From positions 682,001-746,000 of the forward strand of contig JAMWFC010000052.1 in NCBI GenBank assembly GCA_027475525.1: a DNA stretch of 64,000 bases, read 5' to 3'. Shown one piece after another: positions 53,116 through 64,000 of this stretch. Made by a program: the position numbers and the translations under genes. The stretch's first letter is position 1. Each line of letters begins with the position of its first letter. A model generated the notes under the pieces. That model ran no database searches. It was not told the DNA's origin and was given only the letters and a program-made list of their open reading frames with translations. Source of the stretch: Macrolepiota albuminosa. Taxonomy: Eukaryota > Basidiomycota > Agaricomycetes > Agaricales > Agaricaceae.

Positions 53116-53958
53116 TTAAGTAACAGTGTGGATCAAAGCTGGCGGCGTCATTGTCTCCATGAAATGATTCGTTCAACCCGGAAAGAACTTACAGCACAGA
53201 TATCATCCGCCCTGGCCTATGCACCCAGCCAAGTATTTTAATCTAGAAGGCAGGGTTTATGGACCGCAAGTTACACAGGCAAAGACGACATCAGCATCAG
53301 CCGCTCGTTGCTGACAAGATCAAAAGACGGCGTTTACACACCTAGATGTGGAATTGAAGAATTCCGATCTAATAAAGAAGAAGTGATCAACAATACTCTT
53401 CAAAATCGCAGACGTTCGTCAATACAACGATATAACACTAGGTTGTTGAAGCGGCGTTGACATATGCCATTATCCTTGTCCAAGTATCATCGGCATCGAG
53501 CGATCAGAGCCCGAAACATTTTTAGTCAAAGGCATGAATCACAACTGTCTCGAACAAAAGGCCTGAGAAAGGGCAATAACGGAACAGGTAAGTATGTATA
53601 TATGTTGATGTGATGATGAAACGTTGATTGACGGTGACGGATATTTTGATCAGTCACACGTTACGACGTAGCTCTCCAGACAACCGCTTAACCCGCTGTA
53701 GACAAGGGCCCGCTGCGTCCTTCTATTTTCCATCCAACACACTCTTTATTGCTTTCTGCATGATTGCCTGAGGCTTTTACTCGTCATATCATACGGAGGT
53801 GCGGACCCGAGTCATCTTCATCTTGATTCCTTGAAACTTATTCATCCACCCCTCAGTAACAGGAATCAGGAACTGATTGTCCATTCGCCGTCTCAGTCAG
53901 AGGCAGTACGCTCTTTAATCCGCCACTACTCGTTCACTCCTCCGTTCTTTGTCCACCC
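53116..53958. other. Intergenic, upstream of the membrane protein gene
   Basis: No long open frame. The last 200 bases are pyrimidine-rich on the plus strand, as is common before fungal start codons. No promoter element could be assigned. Confidence 0.5.
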
Positions 53959-55416
53959 ATGACTCCTCCAATGATTACCTCTGCTCGTCATGGAAAGCGA
54001 GCAGATGATCCCTTCTCTACTCCTGGTGGCTTTTTATCCGCGACAACACAGTCCAACATATTCACTTCAGGTAGCCTGGCTGTCGACTCTGCAGCCCCGT
54101 CTATCTCCCAATCGAACCCTGGTCTTCTCGTAGACTCGTCAACTACCTTCATGCCCACGCCCACGCCCGTACCCACGCCCGTACCCACTTCATCAACTCC
54201 TCCGTCGACCGCCGCAACCACCAGTAGCCCTATCCCGATGAGTACTGTTATCGGTGCTTGTGTGGGAGCTCTTATAGGTGCTGTTGCTTTGATCATACTC
54301 GGTCTGTGGTTCTACAGACGCTATGCTGAATCACTCAAACAACACAGTCGCTCACGACGGGTTCTTGCGACGTCTCGTAATGCCAATGGAGATCAAGGCC
54401 GTCGTCGCTCTCGTCTCGAGCCTTGGAACAAGCTCGAGGACGGCGACGATAGATGGGAGGGTATGTACCAGACAAAGGAGGTCGATAATGTCGCACCCAT
54501 GGAGAAGCTCACGATGTTCAAGAAGAGTACCCCCAGTGTTCGCACAGCGTACACCACCAAGTCTTCTGATGAACGTGTCACATATGATTCCCATTCATTC
54601 GCGCAGTATCATCCCAACCTTGCCCAAGAGCTTGCGTCTGAGGACAAGCTTCCTGATCTTCCTATCGCAAGACAGTTCCTTAGCCGGATCGACAGTGGTC
54701 CAGCCGTCTCTTGGGATGGTGACTCGCTTGGAGAAAATTCTTACATCGATGGTCGTGGTACCATTTCCCCTACCCCCAACAAGGCCATCCCGACGCCTGT
54801 AGCGACGAAATCCCAATCTCATCACTGGGAATCCGCGGAAGTCCTCGAGTACGTGGAGTCTGAACAGACTTCTACGAGATTTGTCAAATCGCAGAACATC
54901 TTCGAGAACGATCATAGCGAGCATAGAAGGAGCATCGGCAATCCTTTCTTCAGTGCGCAAGATTCTGCTTCCATTCCTCAACCCCGTTCGAGCTCTACTC
55001 GCTCTATCCGCTCGCGCAGTGGTTCAACTCGGTCGCGATCCAGCTCATTATCGACAATGAAGCCAAAGGCAGAAGAGCCCCCGATTCCAAAGGTCGATAA
55101 GGGCAAGGGACGGGCCACTGGGCTCGATGACGATCCTTTCTCTGACGACAAGATTGCTTCATTGTCCCGCCCATTCGCCACACACCACACTTCAGGCTCA
55201 TTGTCTTCCGATTCTAGCAATGACCGTGCGTTGCAGTCTCTGATCGCTGCTTTAGGCATATCGGCGGAAGAGGCCCAAGAACGCCTCCGTATTGCTTCGA
55301 TGCAGCCGTCTATGATCTCTACCACCTCTTATACCAGCAGCAGCGGGGCTGAGGAGGATGTCACTGGGTCGTTCCCTCTTCCCCCCACCACAGAGGGAGC
55401 TATCAAGTTCCATTGA
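53959..55416 (+). CDS. Single-pass membrane protein with Ser/Thr/Pro-rich ectodomain
   Basis: 485 residues from the ATG at 53959, apparently without introns. Residues 1-93 are Ser/Thr/Pro-rich, including a PTPTPVPTPVPTS run likely to be O-glycosylated. A membrane span lies at about 95-118 (TVIGACVGALIGAVALIILG) followed by FYRRYAES. The cytoplasmic part is polar and Ser-rich, with an RSIRSRSGSTRSRSSS stretch and KGKGRATGLDDDPFSDD. There is no cleavable signal peptide; the span probably acts as anchor. Plan and composition resemble the Mid2/Wsc-type wall-stress sensors and related basidiomycete proteins of unknown role, but no diagnostic domain is present. Confidence 0.8.
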   Translation: MTPPMITSARHGKRADDPFSTPGGFLSATTQSNIFTSGSLAVDSAAPSISQSNPGLLVDSSTTFMPTPTPVPTPVPTSSTPPSTAATTSSPIPMSTVIGACVGALIGAVALIILGLWFYRRYAESLKQHSRSRRVLATSRNANGDQGRRRSRLEPWNKLEDGDDRWEGMYQTKEVDNVAPMEKLTMFKKSTPSVRTAYTTKSSDERVTYDSHSFAQYHPNLAQELASEDKLPDLPIARQFLSRIDSGPAVSWDGDSLGENSYIDGRGTISPTPNKAIPTPVATKSQSHHWESAEVLEYVESEQTSTRFVKSQNIFENDHSEHRRSIGNPFFSAQDSASIPQPRSSSTRSIRSRSGSTRSRSSSLSTMKPKAEEPPIPKVDKGKGRATGLDDDPFSDDKIASLSRPFATHHTSGSLSSDSSNDRALQSLIAALGISAEEAQERLRIASMQPSMISTTSYTSSSGAEEDVTGSFPLPPTTEGAIKFH

Positions 55417-58400
55417 GTGAAAAGTTCATGGTCCTTGACCTAGACTCATACTAATATGTATAGCTTACGTCCAAGCCCGACTACCCATTAAATTTTACCA
55501 TTTAGCGAATTCCTTCCTTCTGTTCACGGAGTATCTCTTGCATTTTTACCCTTTGTACAATTACTGCAGTCGTGTTTTTTGATATTATCCATCTCGCCGA
55601 TGCCACAACCCTCCCCCGTTTTTTATTCTTCATTTAACCTTCGATTTGAGTATTTAACCCGGCTTTTTGTAGGCTGTGTTGTGGGGTGATCGACGCGATC
55701 ACCTCACACTCTCGCCCCGGCTTGTTTGGGCCCAACTGTTGCGCTTCTGGACATGGTCTTGTCGCTGGCGCCTGCACCACCAAAAGCTATACTCTCTCGT
55801 GATTGACCTTTGACAACCATAGCGTGTCCTTTTTATTGCTAAATTTAACGAGTTCAATTCAATCTATGTAATAAATATAGTGACGTATTGACCGACAAAT
55901 TGGGTTGTACCACGCGATCTACTTTTCATTAGTTCTATGACGGAGTGTATTTGTTCTCTTTGTTCTCTGACGACTTGTGGCGGTGGTCCTGCAAGAGTCC
56001 GCCTTGATGTGGCGGCAAGTTCCGTATACAAATCTTTAAAAATACTTTTTCTTTCCACGCTGAGATCGCAAGACCAAAAGACTTAGATCGAGAGTCCGAC
56101 CAATCTGGAGCTATGTGTACGGATTGATTGTCATGGCTGCGACGAGCTTCTGTGTGGCGTATTCGATCTTATCGCCCAATTTACACATTTCTTGCTCGAA
56201 CTCTGACCATGGATCACATCTGAGGTCAGGCACGAGGCCTGAGAATCTATTAGAGATCAATATTAAATATTTACTGACCACGATGGCAGCTGACCATGAC
56301 AAGCTAACGTCGTGCATTCAACTTACAAGGCCGTGATCACCGTGGCAATGAAAGATTGAGCCTATCCCTTGTTGGTAAAAACCAAAAAATCTATGAAGGC
56401 GGTGTTGAATGTGATCTGAGATTCTTTCGTCCTATTCATTTGAGCATTAATGGAAGATTCCCAGCGTCAACTTGGGAAGAAGCTAGTCGTTGATGTGCTT
56501 CTGGCTTGATGTTTGTTTGTTCTACTACGGGTCTCAAGGACCTGTAGTGGGCAAGTAATATTGGAAACAGGAATTGAACCTACCAGCGGAGCCAACCAAG
56601 GAAGAGTGTGCCAACATAGCAAACATAGAGAAATGTTCATACCAAAGGTAATCGGAGTCACGGCCCTGTTTATAATATCCCATCGAATACTCTTGTCGAG
56701 CACTTCTTTTTATGGTTGACGGACAAACATCACTTGGCATTTGTTTTAGGGATTAAGTTAATAGGATATATCCAATATCTCTTTCATTCCTGACATTCTC
56801 GTATGAGGCTTGGAAGCCACAAAATCCGCCGAGATTCAGCACGTGCCGATGTTCTTGCCAAGGGGGTAACCTCTCCTTCAAAGGCTATAATGACTCTTTG
56901 GTTGATGTATCTGTCACAAAACTTCGGTCTCCTGCAAAAAAAGTACGGAGGTTGTATGGGTCCTCTCTGGGTGTGCCGCATCAGCCGTGATTCACGAGCG
57001 ATGTGTGGTCGATCCTCTTGAATCCTTATTGTCATCAGTTCAAACTTTTGATATATATACTTACACGTCCAGATGCTCCTCTCGCACCATGAAAAACACT
57101 TAACATATACGTGAGAAACGTTAACAAGGCCATGTTATTTATACCCATATAATAATCGAGAACGACAAGAGTAGATAACGAAGATGTTTATTTAATGCGT
57201 AGATCAAACTAGAGACACGAATTCACACAAGTTCTCGTATGTGCGACGTTTGAGACCTTTTTTAAAGACTCGAATATCCGTTAACAGGCGAGTCAGCAAT
57301 GATCAAAAGCTAAAACGCGGCAAATATAACATGCAGCTCCTTCAGTCAAAGTATTGTTTGTGTGATTCCCAAACGTTGTACTTCATGGAGACTATTACCC
57401 ATTTTTTGATACTAACGAATATCTGCGCAGGAAGTAAATGCTTAACACATTAAAATAAAAGATCAAGCATTTATCTTTCAATGAATAGCCAAGAACTACG
57501 TTGAGTGCTGGCGAACCCGCGATTGCATTAAAACATAGGCAGCGATGATCTGCTTCGTAAAACATGGTTCTCCTGAAAGCAATAGTACAAGCTGAGTATA
57601 GAAGGACTATCAAATGTCTGGTTAAATCAGAGGTCGAATATGTTCCAATTTGTTTGCCTGGAGATATCAGATCAAGGTACAAGTGGGAAAGGGTTCCTGG
57701 CAACCGTCAAAAGTTAACTGTTGCTTGTAAAGTTGTATGGGCGCGGGCGCTGAGCGAATGGCATGCATCATGTCCTTCGGGTAGGTAATCACTAAACGTA
57801 AAATTCCGGCCTCAAAGCAGCTAGGAAAAGTGCGATAGCCATGTGGTACTTCAGTCGACTGATCTGAACTGATCCAAAACAGAGACGTCGGTGGGAACGG
57901 CAAGAGACGATTTCAAAGTTTTTCTCAATGGAGCGAAAAGCTCCCGAATGCAAAGCGACGATATCAAATTGTGACCTCAGTCGAGGAAATGGATTGAGTA
58001 CAATAGGCTGGGCTGAGATCAGTATACCTGTGTTGGCGTCATTAAAATGGATTACCAAGCATGACTCATAGATATTGGTGTCGCACAGCACGCTCTTTCT
58101 GCCTGCAATTTCGCCCTCGGCTGTGCTACGCGTGAGCAATAGCTGTCGACGTAGAACTCCCAAGATTAGCGGACGAACGATGCGTAGAAAGCAAGTATTG
58201 CCGCCAGCCCTCACTTTGTGATGTTGTTCCTTCTGACAGCATCGCTTTCCTTCCTAAATTTATCCGAAATCTATTTCAACCGCATTGAGGACTTTGTTTA
58301 TAATACGATCCGTGATCGGCTGTACTTTGTAGTTTAGGTTCCCTCAGTTTACTGCGCGCCAAACCCTCTTCTTATACTTCAAGACCTCGCCCTCGAACAC

Positions 58401-58638
58401 CACATAGTAATAATCTGTCAACAAGCACCAATTCCTGGACATTGCGTCCAAACATACTACTTCTGTGCTTCTTACCTCCTCCTTGTCATAATCTCACGGG
58501 CTGATACCGATTCCTTATCCATAGAGGATAGTGCCTCAAAGTGGTTGATTTCTTCATCGCGTCTGCGTCTTCTTTTCCGTACAAAGAAGCTCCCACGGGT
58601 CTACATATACCGGTCTTGGCGGAGGATTATTTGACGCT
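55417..58638. other. Long intergenic region with possible decayed gene
   Basis: Minus-strand fragments at 55864-56058, 56111-56317 and 56467-56703 show amphipathic segments (PWSEFEQEMCKLGDKIEYATQ; LAPLVGSIPV) reminiscent of N-terminal regions of fungal STAND/NLR-like proteins. They are short and separated by stops, so at most a relic. Nothing is recognised from 56740 to 58540. The stretch just before 58639 is the promoter side of the transcription factor gene. Confidence 0.3.
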
Positions 58639-61600
58639 ATGGCTGCATCATACATTAGCAACTCTTGGCTTCAACCGAGGGCCACCTTTGAACAACAACC
58701 TACTCAGACAAAGGACTTTGACTTCACCTCATTTTCCGATAATTCGGACGACATGCAATCGGGCACCTATCAATATCATCCATCCCAGGCGCAACTCCCA
58801 TCCGGTAGCAGCTCACCTCCTGCTGGACTTCGTCCGGGCTTCCCCCACAGTCAACCTCAGCTACACTCGGGTTCATTTGTCAACGGAGCTAGTACCGTGT
58901 CCGTGGGTTCTGGTACTTTCACGACATCCGGCGCCAATCCAATCCAAGGCCAGGGACATGAGTCCTTTAATTCTATGTTCTCAGGTCCTTCTCAGGATCA
59001 ATTGGGATGGAATGAATCCAATCCTTACCGCTATAGAAGTTCACTTAACAATTTCGATACGTCAGGGTTTGCCAACGGAGCAGAGAGTCCTGGTTTTAGT
59101 AATAATAATTCCCGCCTCGACTCGTCACCTAATACCATGCAAGACGTATTCCCCCAATCTTACTATTCGCCTTCATCAATGAATGTGGACTTGAGGTTCA
59201 AACGAATCAGGGGTCCGGAAGATTCCCCAGACGATCAGGAAGCCGACATTTCTGATCCAAAGGATATGACCAAGGCCAAGTCGTAAGTACCTTCTCTCAA
59301 GAGGTATATCCGTACTTGTATAATATGGCCATTTCAGAGGAGCCTGTAGTCGATGCAAAAACCTGAAAGTAAAATGTGAATTCAAGACTGACACAGATCC
59401 GTGCAAGCGGTGCTTAAACGGAGGACACGAATGTGTGATTCCGGGAAGAAAGAAACGTCGAGCGCCTCCGTGCGTACCGCTGTTGTCCTAAATACATTGG
59501 CGCAGGGTTAACACTTTATAGAAAACGAGAGCATTTGCTCAATCAGATTCGTGAGCAAGCTGCTCAAATCAAAGATCTGATGGCACAGTTAGAGTCTAGT
59601 GGGAATCTGGCTTACCATCGTGCCTCGTCCTCAGATTTAACGTCATCCTCGGCCCTTCAATCGCCTGTGCTCTCGCCACCGACTGATGTGGATTCTTCTT
59701 CCTTGGGCCCGAATGATTTTTTCTCTAAACCCAATAATGAGATGAACAAAGCTGTCGAGGACTGGATTGCGAAGGCCAAGCAGAGCTTCGAAGAATTCGA
59801 TGTCTTCATCGGCATCGGTGGTGCAGGCATGCCCAAGAGCTATCTTGTTGAAGGCGATTTGGAGAAAATCGACTCCGATGAGGACGAAGACTACGTCAAT
59901 ATATCTGACAACGACAGTGATTACGAGTTCGCTATCGAGCATGATGGAAATGAGGTCATGACTGATGGAGATTTGAAGCATAAGGGATCGACTTCCAGCC
60001 TCAACACTGATAAGACTGGCTCGACACGCAGAAATAAGCACGCTGGAGAAAGTGCGAAGCCCGCTATTCTCCCGGGAGAGGCGGTACCTTTTGGTCTCTT
60101 TGGTGAAATGAGCTTAAAAGCTGGACCCAAAAAGCGTGGCGCTAGCGCTGAGTCTGCAGGGGAAAAACTTCCGGGCATTGCGAATACGGACTTCTTTAGA
60201 TCAAGTGAGGACCATTTCTTTGTTTGCAGTAACGCCCGTCATGACTCATGGGCTTGAAATATAGCTCCTGCACCACAGGCAATGGATAAGCGTCTATCAA
60301 CTTTCCAACACCCTCCTTTGATCCTTGCTCGGGGCATTATAACACCCCAAGAGGCAGAGCAATTGTTCAAGATGTGCGTCTTTTGGCTCGAGATCTGATA
60401 CCTACTCCTGACTTGACTTGCAGCTACTTCGATCGCATGAACCTCTCTGTATCACTGCTCGACCCGGTCCTCTACACTGCACAACGGACCTTTTGGCGCA
60501 GTCCCTTTTTGTTCACCGTTAGTGAGTGATGATCTGAATTGGTGTTTCTTTTGGGAGCTCAATATGGTTCCAGTCTGCGCCATTGCATCTAGGTTCTATG
60601 CTCAACGTCCCTCTTTGTACAATCAAGCCATACAATGTGCCCAACAGGCCGCCGGAATGGCGCTCATCGGCGGTCACAAAAACGTTGAAATGTGTTCTGC
60701 CTACATCCTGTTGAGTCTCTATCCCGTACCTGCTAAGCGATGGGAAGACCAACGAAGTTGGCTGTATCTCGGTCTAGCTATTAGGTGCGTCTTATCGAGG
60801 TATTCACAAAATATGCCATTTCTGACCACTTAATAGAACCGCCACGGATTTGAATCTCCATTTACCAAACACTGCAAAACCAGTAAATGAGAACCACGCT
60901 CGGGAATTGCTCAACAGGACTCGTGTGTGGTTAAATTGCTTCAATCTTGACCGATCGACTGGTTCACAGTACGGCAAGCCCCCGATTATTAGTTCTGCAG
61001 ATTATATGGCAAACCATTCTGAGGACTGGTGGAAGAGCTCACCGTACAATATGAAGAATTTTGATATTCATCTCTGTGCCTACAATGCTGAGTTGAAGGT
61101 TATGGCGGGTTTCATTCAAAAAATCTACAGTGATCCTGACCACCCGACGGGCTTGAATAAGGTCCGCCTTGACGATCCTTGATCAGAATAATATCTTATT
61201 TATGCCTCGTGCAGAACGTCGACTTTGAGAAGATTGCGACCGAAACTGATGAAGAATTAAAGCGACTTGCTGCCAAATGGAATGCGATTCTGGAACAAGG
61301 AGACATGTCGGACCCACAAAATAGTTTTCGTACAGGGTTGATTCAACTGGCCTACCCTTATGCTCGCCTGGTAGCCCTTTCCTACGGGTTCCAGCATGCC
61401 TTCGGGAAAAACCATACCGACGAGAACCCTTTCTTGAAAAGAGTACGTTTTCATCCTAATCTATGGATGATTTCTCAAGATCACACAGTGCCTTGATGCG
61501 GCCTTTGACGTCGTGAACAATATTTTGACTGATATCGCCCGACCCAGTCAACGTAAGTTGATGTTATATTATATCTGCGTATCATTCACTCTCCTTGTCC

Positions 61601-62413
61601 CAGGGATCTACCTTAAACATGGTCCAGAAGCACAAGCTGTGTTCGTGACATTTGCGTCAACTTTCCTAGTAAAGGTATGTACAGGGAGTATACCCATTCA
61701 GGCCTCGTTCTCACAATAACTACAGCTCCTGCAACCACAATTCGCATCGTATCTGACGATCCAGAAGCGGCTCGAAATTCGCGAGACCGTACAAAAAATC
61801 GTCGATCTGTTTGGGTCAGCAGAGGTTTCTATCGATGACCGTCACGGCCCTGGTCTCTATGCGAGATTCCTCAAGGGCCTTCTTGCAGCACCAATGGCTC
61901 AAGTTGACCCTACTTCTCCCCCTCCTCCCCCTCGTAGAACTCGCCTCTCTCCAGCCGCTTCCTCTCACATTCCTTCATCTTCAAGGTCCACAAGCACTTC
62001 GCTATCTCCTGTTCCGCGACAAGAAGCTCTTTCCTTTGAGAGTTTTGCTCCCGTTGGGCCATTGGATCCCTTTGCCCCCTCCAATAGTGGTGTTTCAAAT
62101 TCGTTGGCACTCCACATGGCTAACGAAGATGGACCAAATCTCCCGCCTGACTTCTTCCAAACCTCTTTGCCTTTCGATGATGCGATTCTGCACAGCATGC
62201 AGTCACTCTCTGACCCCAATGTGTGGCATGATATCACTCTGCCTTGTGAGCTTACATGCCTTTCACTTCTTGTTAATCTGCATTAATCGGGTTTATTTAG
62301 CCAACCTCAATTGGAACACTTACCAGGGGACTCTAGATATGGACTACCGGGCCCAGGATCCGGTCCTATATTCTGGTCTACAACAGCAATATATGGCGGG
62401 CGTCCAGCATTAA
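58639..62413 (+). CDS. Zn2Cys6 fungal-specific transcription factor, 12 exons
   Basis: Exons inferred from GT/AG sites with phase kept: 58639-59282, 59338-59469, 59522-60204, 60265-60373, 60424-60521, 60574-60784, 60837-61161, 61215-61442, 61489-61552, 61604-61674, 61726-62245, 62301-62413. They sum to 3198 bases, 1065 residues. The first 214 residues are disordered and Ser/Gln/Asn-rich. A binuclear zinc cluster lies at about 218-247 (CSRCKNLKVKC, then CKRCLNGGHEC) with a basic PGRKKRRAP linker and a coiled coil (REHLLNQIREQAAQIKDLM) for dimerisation. The middle region (LSTFQHPPLILARGII; FYAQRPSLY; LYLGLAIRTATDLNLH) is the fungal-specific regulatory domain. It should act in the nucleus as a DNA-binding regulator. 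It resembles the PriB-type regulators of mushrooms; that match is from memory and not verified. Confidence 0.9.
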
Positions 62414-63062
62414 CTTCTTATGTATCTTCAAAGACATTTCCTCTCGACGAGTAGATTTTCTGTAGGGAATTATATTACCGTTTGGATTCATGACGTATGT
62501 AATCATATATGGTTCTAGTGTTTTCTGTGACGACATGATCTTTTCCATTTGTATGTATGTGTTGTGTATGTTCTAGAAGCAGGAAACCTGAATATATTGT
62601 ATTCATCCTGATTGCTGGCAATGTTTGAGCTCAGAGCATCAAGTTACATCACGTGCAACGTCTAGAGAGGGGGCGCACATCTCGACTTACAATCAATTCA
62701 CTGAAGTTGGTTGTATATGTTGCGACCATACGCTGAGGGGTGCAGGAAGCCCACTTACGTAACATTAGCACGTGACCGTTAGACAGTTTTTTCTGCCCAG
62801 GAGTCTTTTTGGTTCATCAGTTTTACCGACTACTGAACCGAAGGCTCCAGGCATTCACTGTCTCATTCTCTTTGGTCTCAGTCTGTGCCTTTGTTGTAGT
62901 CGGCTTCAACAGTATAAAGGTGACTTATTGATGATACACTACAAAGATTACATGAGAGTTAGATAAAGTACAAAACCCAGAAACATTTTATGTGATGATG
63001 TCTAGATGGACGATGTACCGAGAGAAATGGATGTTACGAAACTAACCTCATTATTTGGCAGC
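62414..63062. other. Intergenic between convergent genes
   Basis: Holds the 3' regions of the transcription factor (plus) and the acyl-CoA dehydrogenase (minus). No further gene seen. Confidence 0.6.
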
Positions 63063-64000
63063 TCAGAGTCGGGCATTCTTGGGCATGGCCCTCAAAGCTT
63101 GTCGTACTCCAAGGTCGGCCAGGACATCTTCGGCGCCACCGAGCAACGCATCAAACGGTACGGTACGATGATACTATTGGGAATTGAGCAGATGCGGCAG
63201 CAATAGGGAAAAAAAAACAAACGTGTTCAATGAACTGTCCCATACCCGTTGCCGTGATACCGCGACCACCGAAAATCTGGACGGCATCTCGAGCGGTCTC
63301 TTGCCCACATGACGTAGAATAGCTCTTCAAGAATGCGATTTGCCTATAAGAAACGATGAGCTGAGCTGTTCGAAGGATACTTGTGGACATACCCTGCGAG
63401 TTTGTTGGCCTGCTGCCGGTATGACTTGAAGAGCGTTAATCCCGAAACAATCGTCAGACAAATGGTTAATATCTCACCATGTTACACATCTGATATGTTA
63501 TATTTTCTAACCAGTTTTGTACACTTTCAGCACGAGCAATCATCGCTGCGAGCTTCGAGCGAATCACAGCTTGCGCGTTTAGGGGCTTTCCGAAAACCTT
63601 GCGTTGTGTGGTCCACCTGTGGGTATAAGTTTCCATCAATTTAAAATGACCAACGGAACGAAAGCTTATACTAACTTGAGACACTCTTCGACTGATTGAG
63701 AAAGAAAGTCTGGTCAAATCTTGGCTCATGCCCTCAAAGTAGCAACGTACTGATTCCACGCTGACTTCTAGCTGAAGCACAGCACATAACCCATCGCTCA
63801 TGGTTGAAGTTACTTTTGGAAAAGTTTAGGTTTTGAATGAAGGGGTTGGAATGTCTTCACACACCTTAGCATGACGAAGATTCCCCCGCCCTCTTCGCCG
63901 AGTGTGTTACCAACAGGTACCCTGACATTGTCAAAGGTGATGTAAGCTGTTCCTGCAGTCGTTGAGTAGCTGGTCTTAATTTGCTTTGTCTCAACACCAG
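63063..64000 (-). CDS. Acyl-CoA dehydrogenase, C-terminal part, intron-rich
   Basis: The gene enters from the right edge of the window. Exons on the minus strand: 64000-63865, 63812-63751, 63691-63676, 63616-63478, 63424-63393, 63343-63223, 63173-63063 (stop TGA 63065-63063). The product reads through TSYSTTAGTAYITFDNVRVP, GEEGGGIFVMLSNFNHERW, WTTQRKVFGKPLNAQAVIR, YRQQANKLAGQIAFLK, IFGGRGITATGMGQFIEHYH and DALLGGAEDVLADLGVRQAL. These are the middle and C-terminal domains of flavin-dependent acyl-CoA dehydrogenases, with the FGGRG region near the active site and the helical C-terminus. The enzyme oxidises acyl-CoA to enoyl-CoA; compartment and chain length cannot be told because the N-terminus is outside. 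One inferred exon is only 16 bases long. Confidence 0.88.

Noticed and set aside
55864..56703. Functional NLR/STAND gene
   Set aside because: Only short fragments with a weak resemblance, separated by stops; no NACHT or NB-ARC motif is present.

Overview
This window is nuclear DNA of a filamentous basidiomycete, most likely an Agaricomycete. The host genes carry many short introns (about 45-60 bases, GT/AG). They include an F-box-like pair, a long Zn2Cys6 regulator and an intron-rich acyl-CoA dehydrogenase. The transposons are chromodomain-type Ty3/gypsy elements and a Tc1/mariner-like DDE family. Roughly the first 46.7 kb is repeat-rich; the last 17 kb is host gene space.

Layout. 1-1547: decayed DDE transposase whose N-terminus lies outside the window. 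2697-3695: about 1 kb TIR element flanked by TA, holding only a transposase C-terminus. 3698-6173: no clear gene, with diverged tandem repeats. 6174-17476: old gypsy element C (minus strand, 5-bp target duplication CAGCT). 17482-20532: poorly preserved host-like DNA ending in a spliced, acidic, Ser/Asp-rich reading frame. 20564-44454: gypsy element B (minus, duplication TATAC). B is interrupted twice: by element A of the same family (21972-33495, duplication AGGCA, identical LTRs) and by a 739-bp solo LTR of another family (36185-36923, duplication AGAAC). 45637-46665: 3' relic of a fourth element, D. 47.1-53.1 kb: duplicated F-box-like genes on either side of a membrane/SH3 gene. 53959-55416: single-pass membrane protein. 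58639-62413: 12-exon Zn2Cys6 transcription factor. 63063-64000: partial acyl-CoA dehydrogenase.

The gypsy family is the most interesting content. It has three ORFs: Gag with zinc knuckle and aspartic protease; Pol with RT, RNase H, integrase and a chromodomain-like tail; and a large uncharacterised ORF3 in the position of env but without an evident membrane segment. Gag and Pol share one frame and are separated by a single UGA followed by CUAG, kept in A, B and C; this suggests stop-codon readthrough. ORF3 of A and B follows a long pyrimidine tract ending in CAG, as if made from a spliced RNA. The coding sequence is crowded with short perfect hairpins, far more than in the neighbouring host genes.

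A technical warning. Twelve tandem duplications, all with a period of exactly 77 bases, are scattered through unrelated sequences between positions 311 and 44454. This looks like unmerged k=77 contig overlaps. Several apparent frameshifts in the transposons coincide with them and should not be read as biology.
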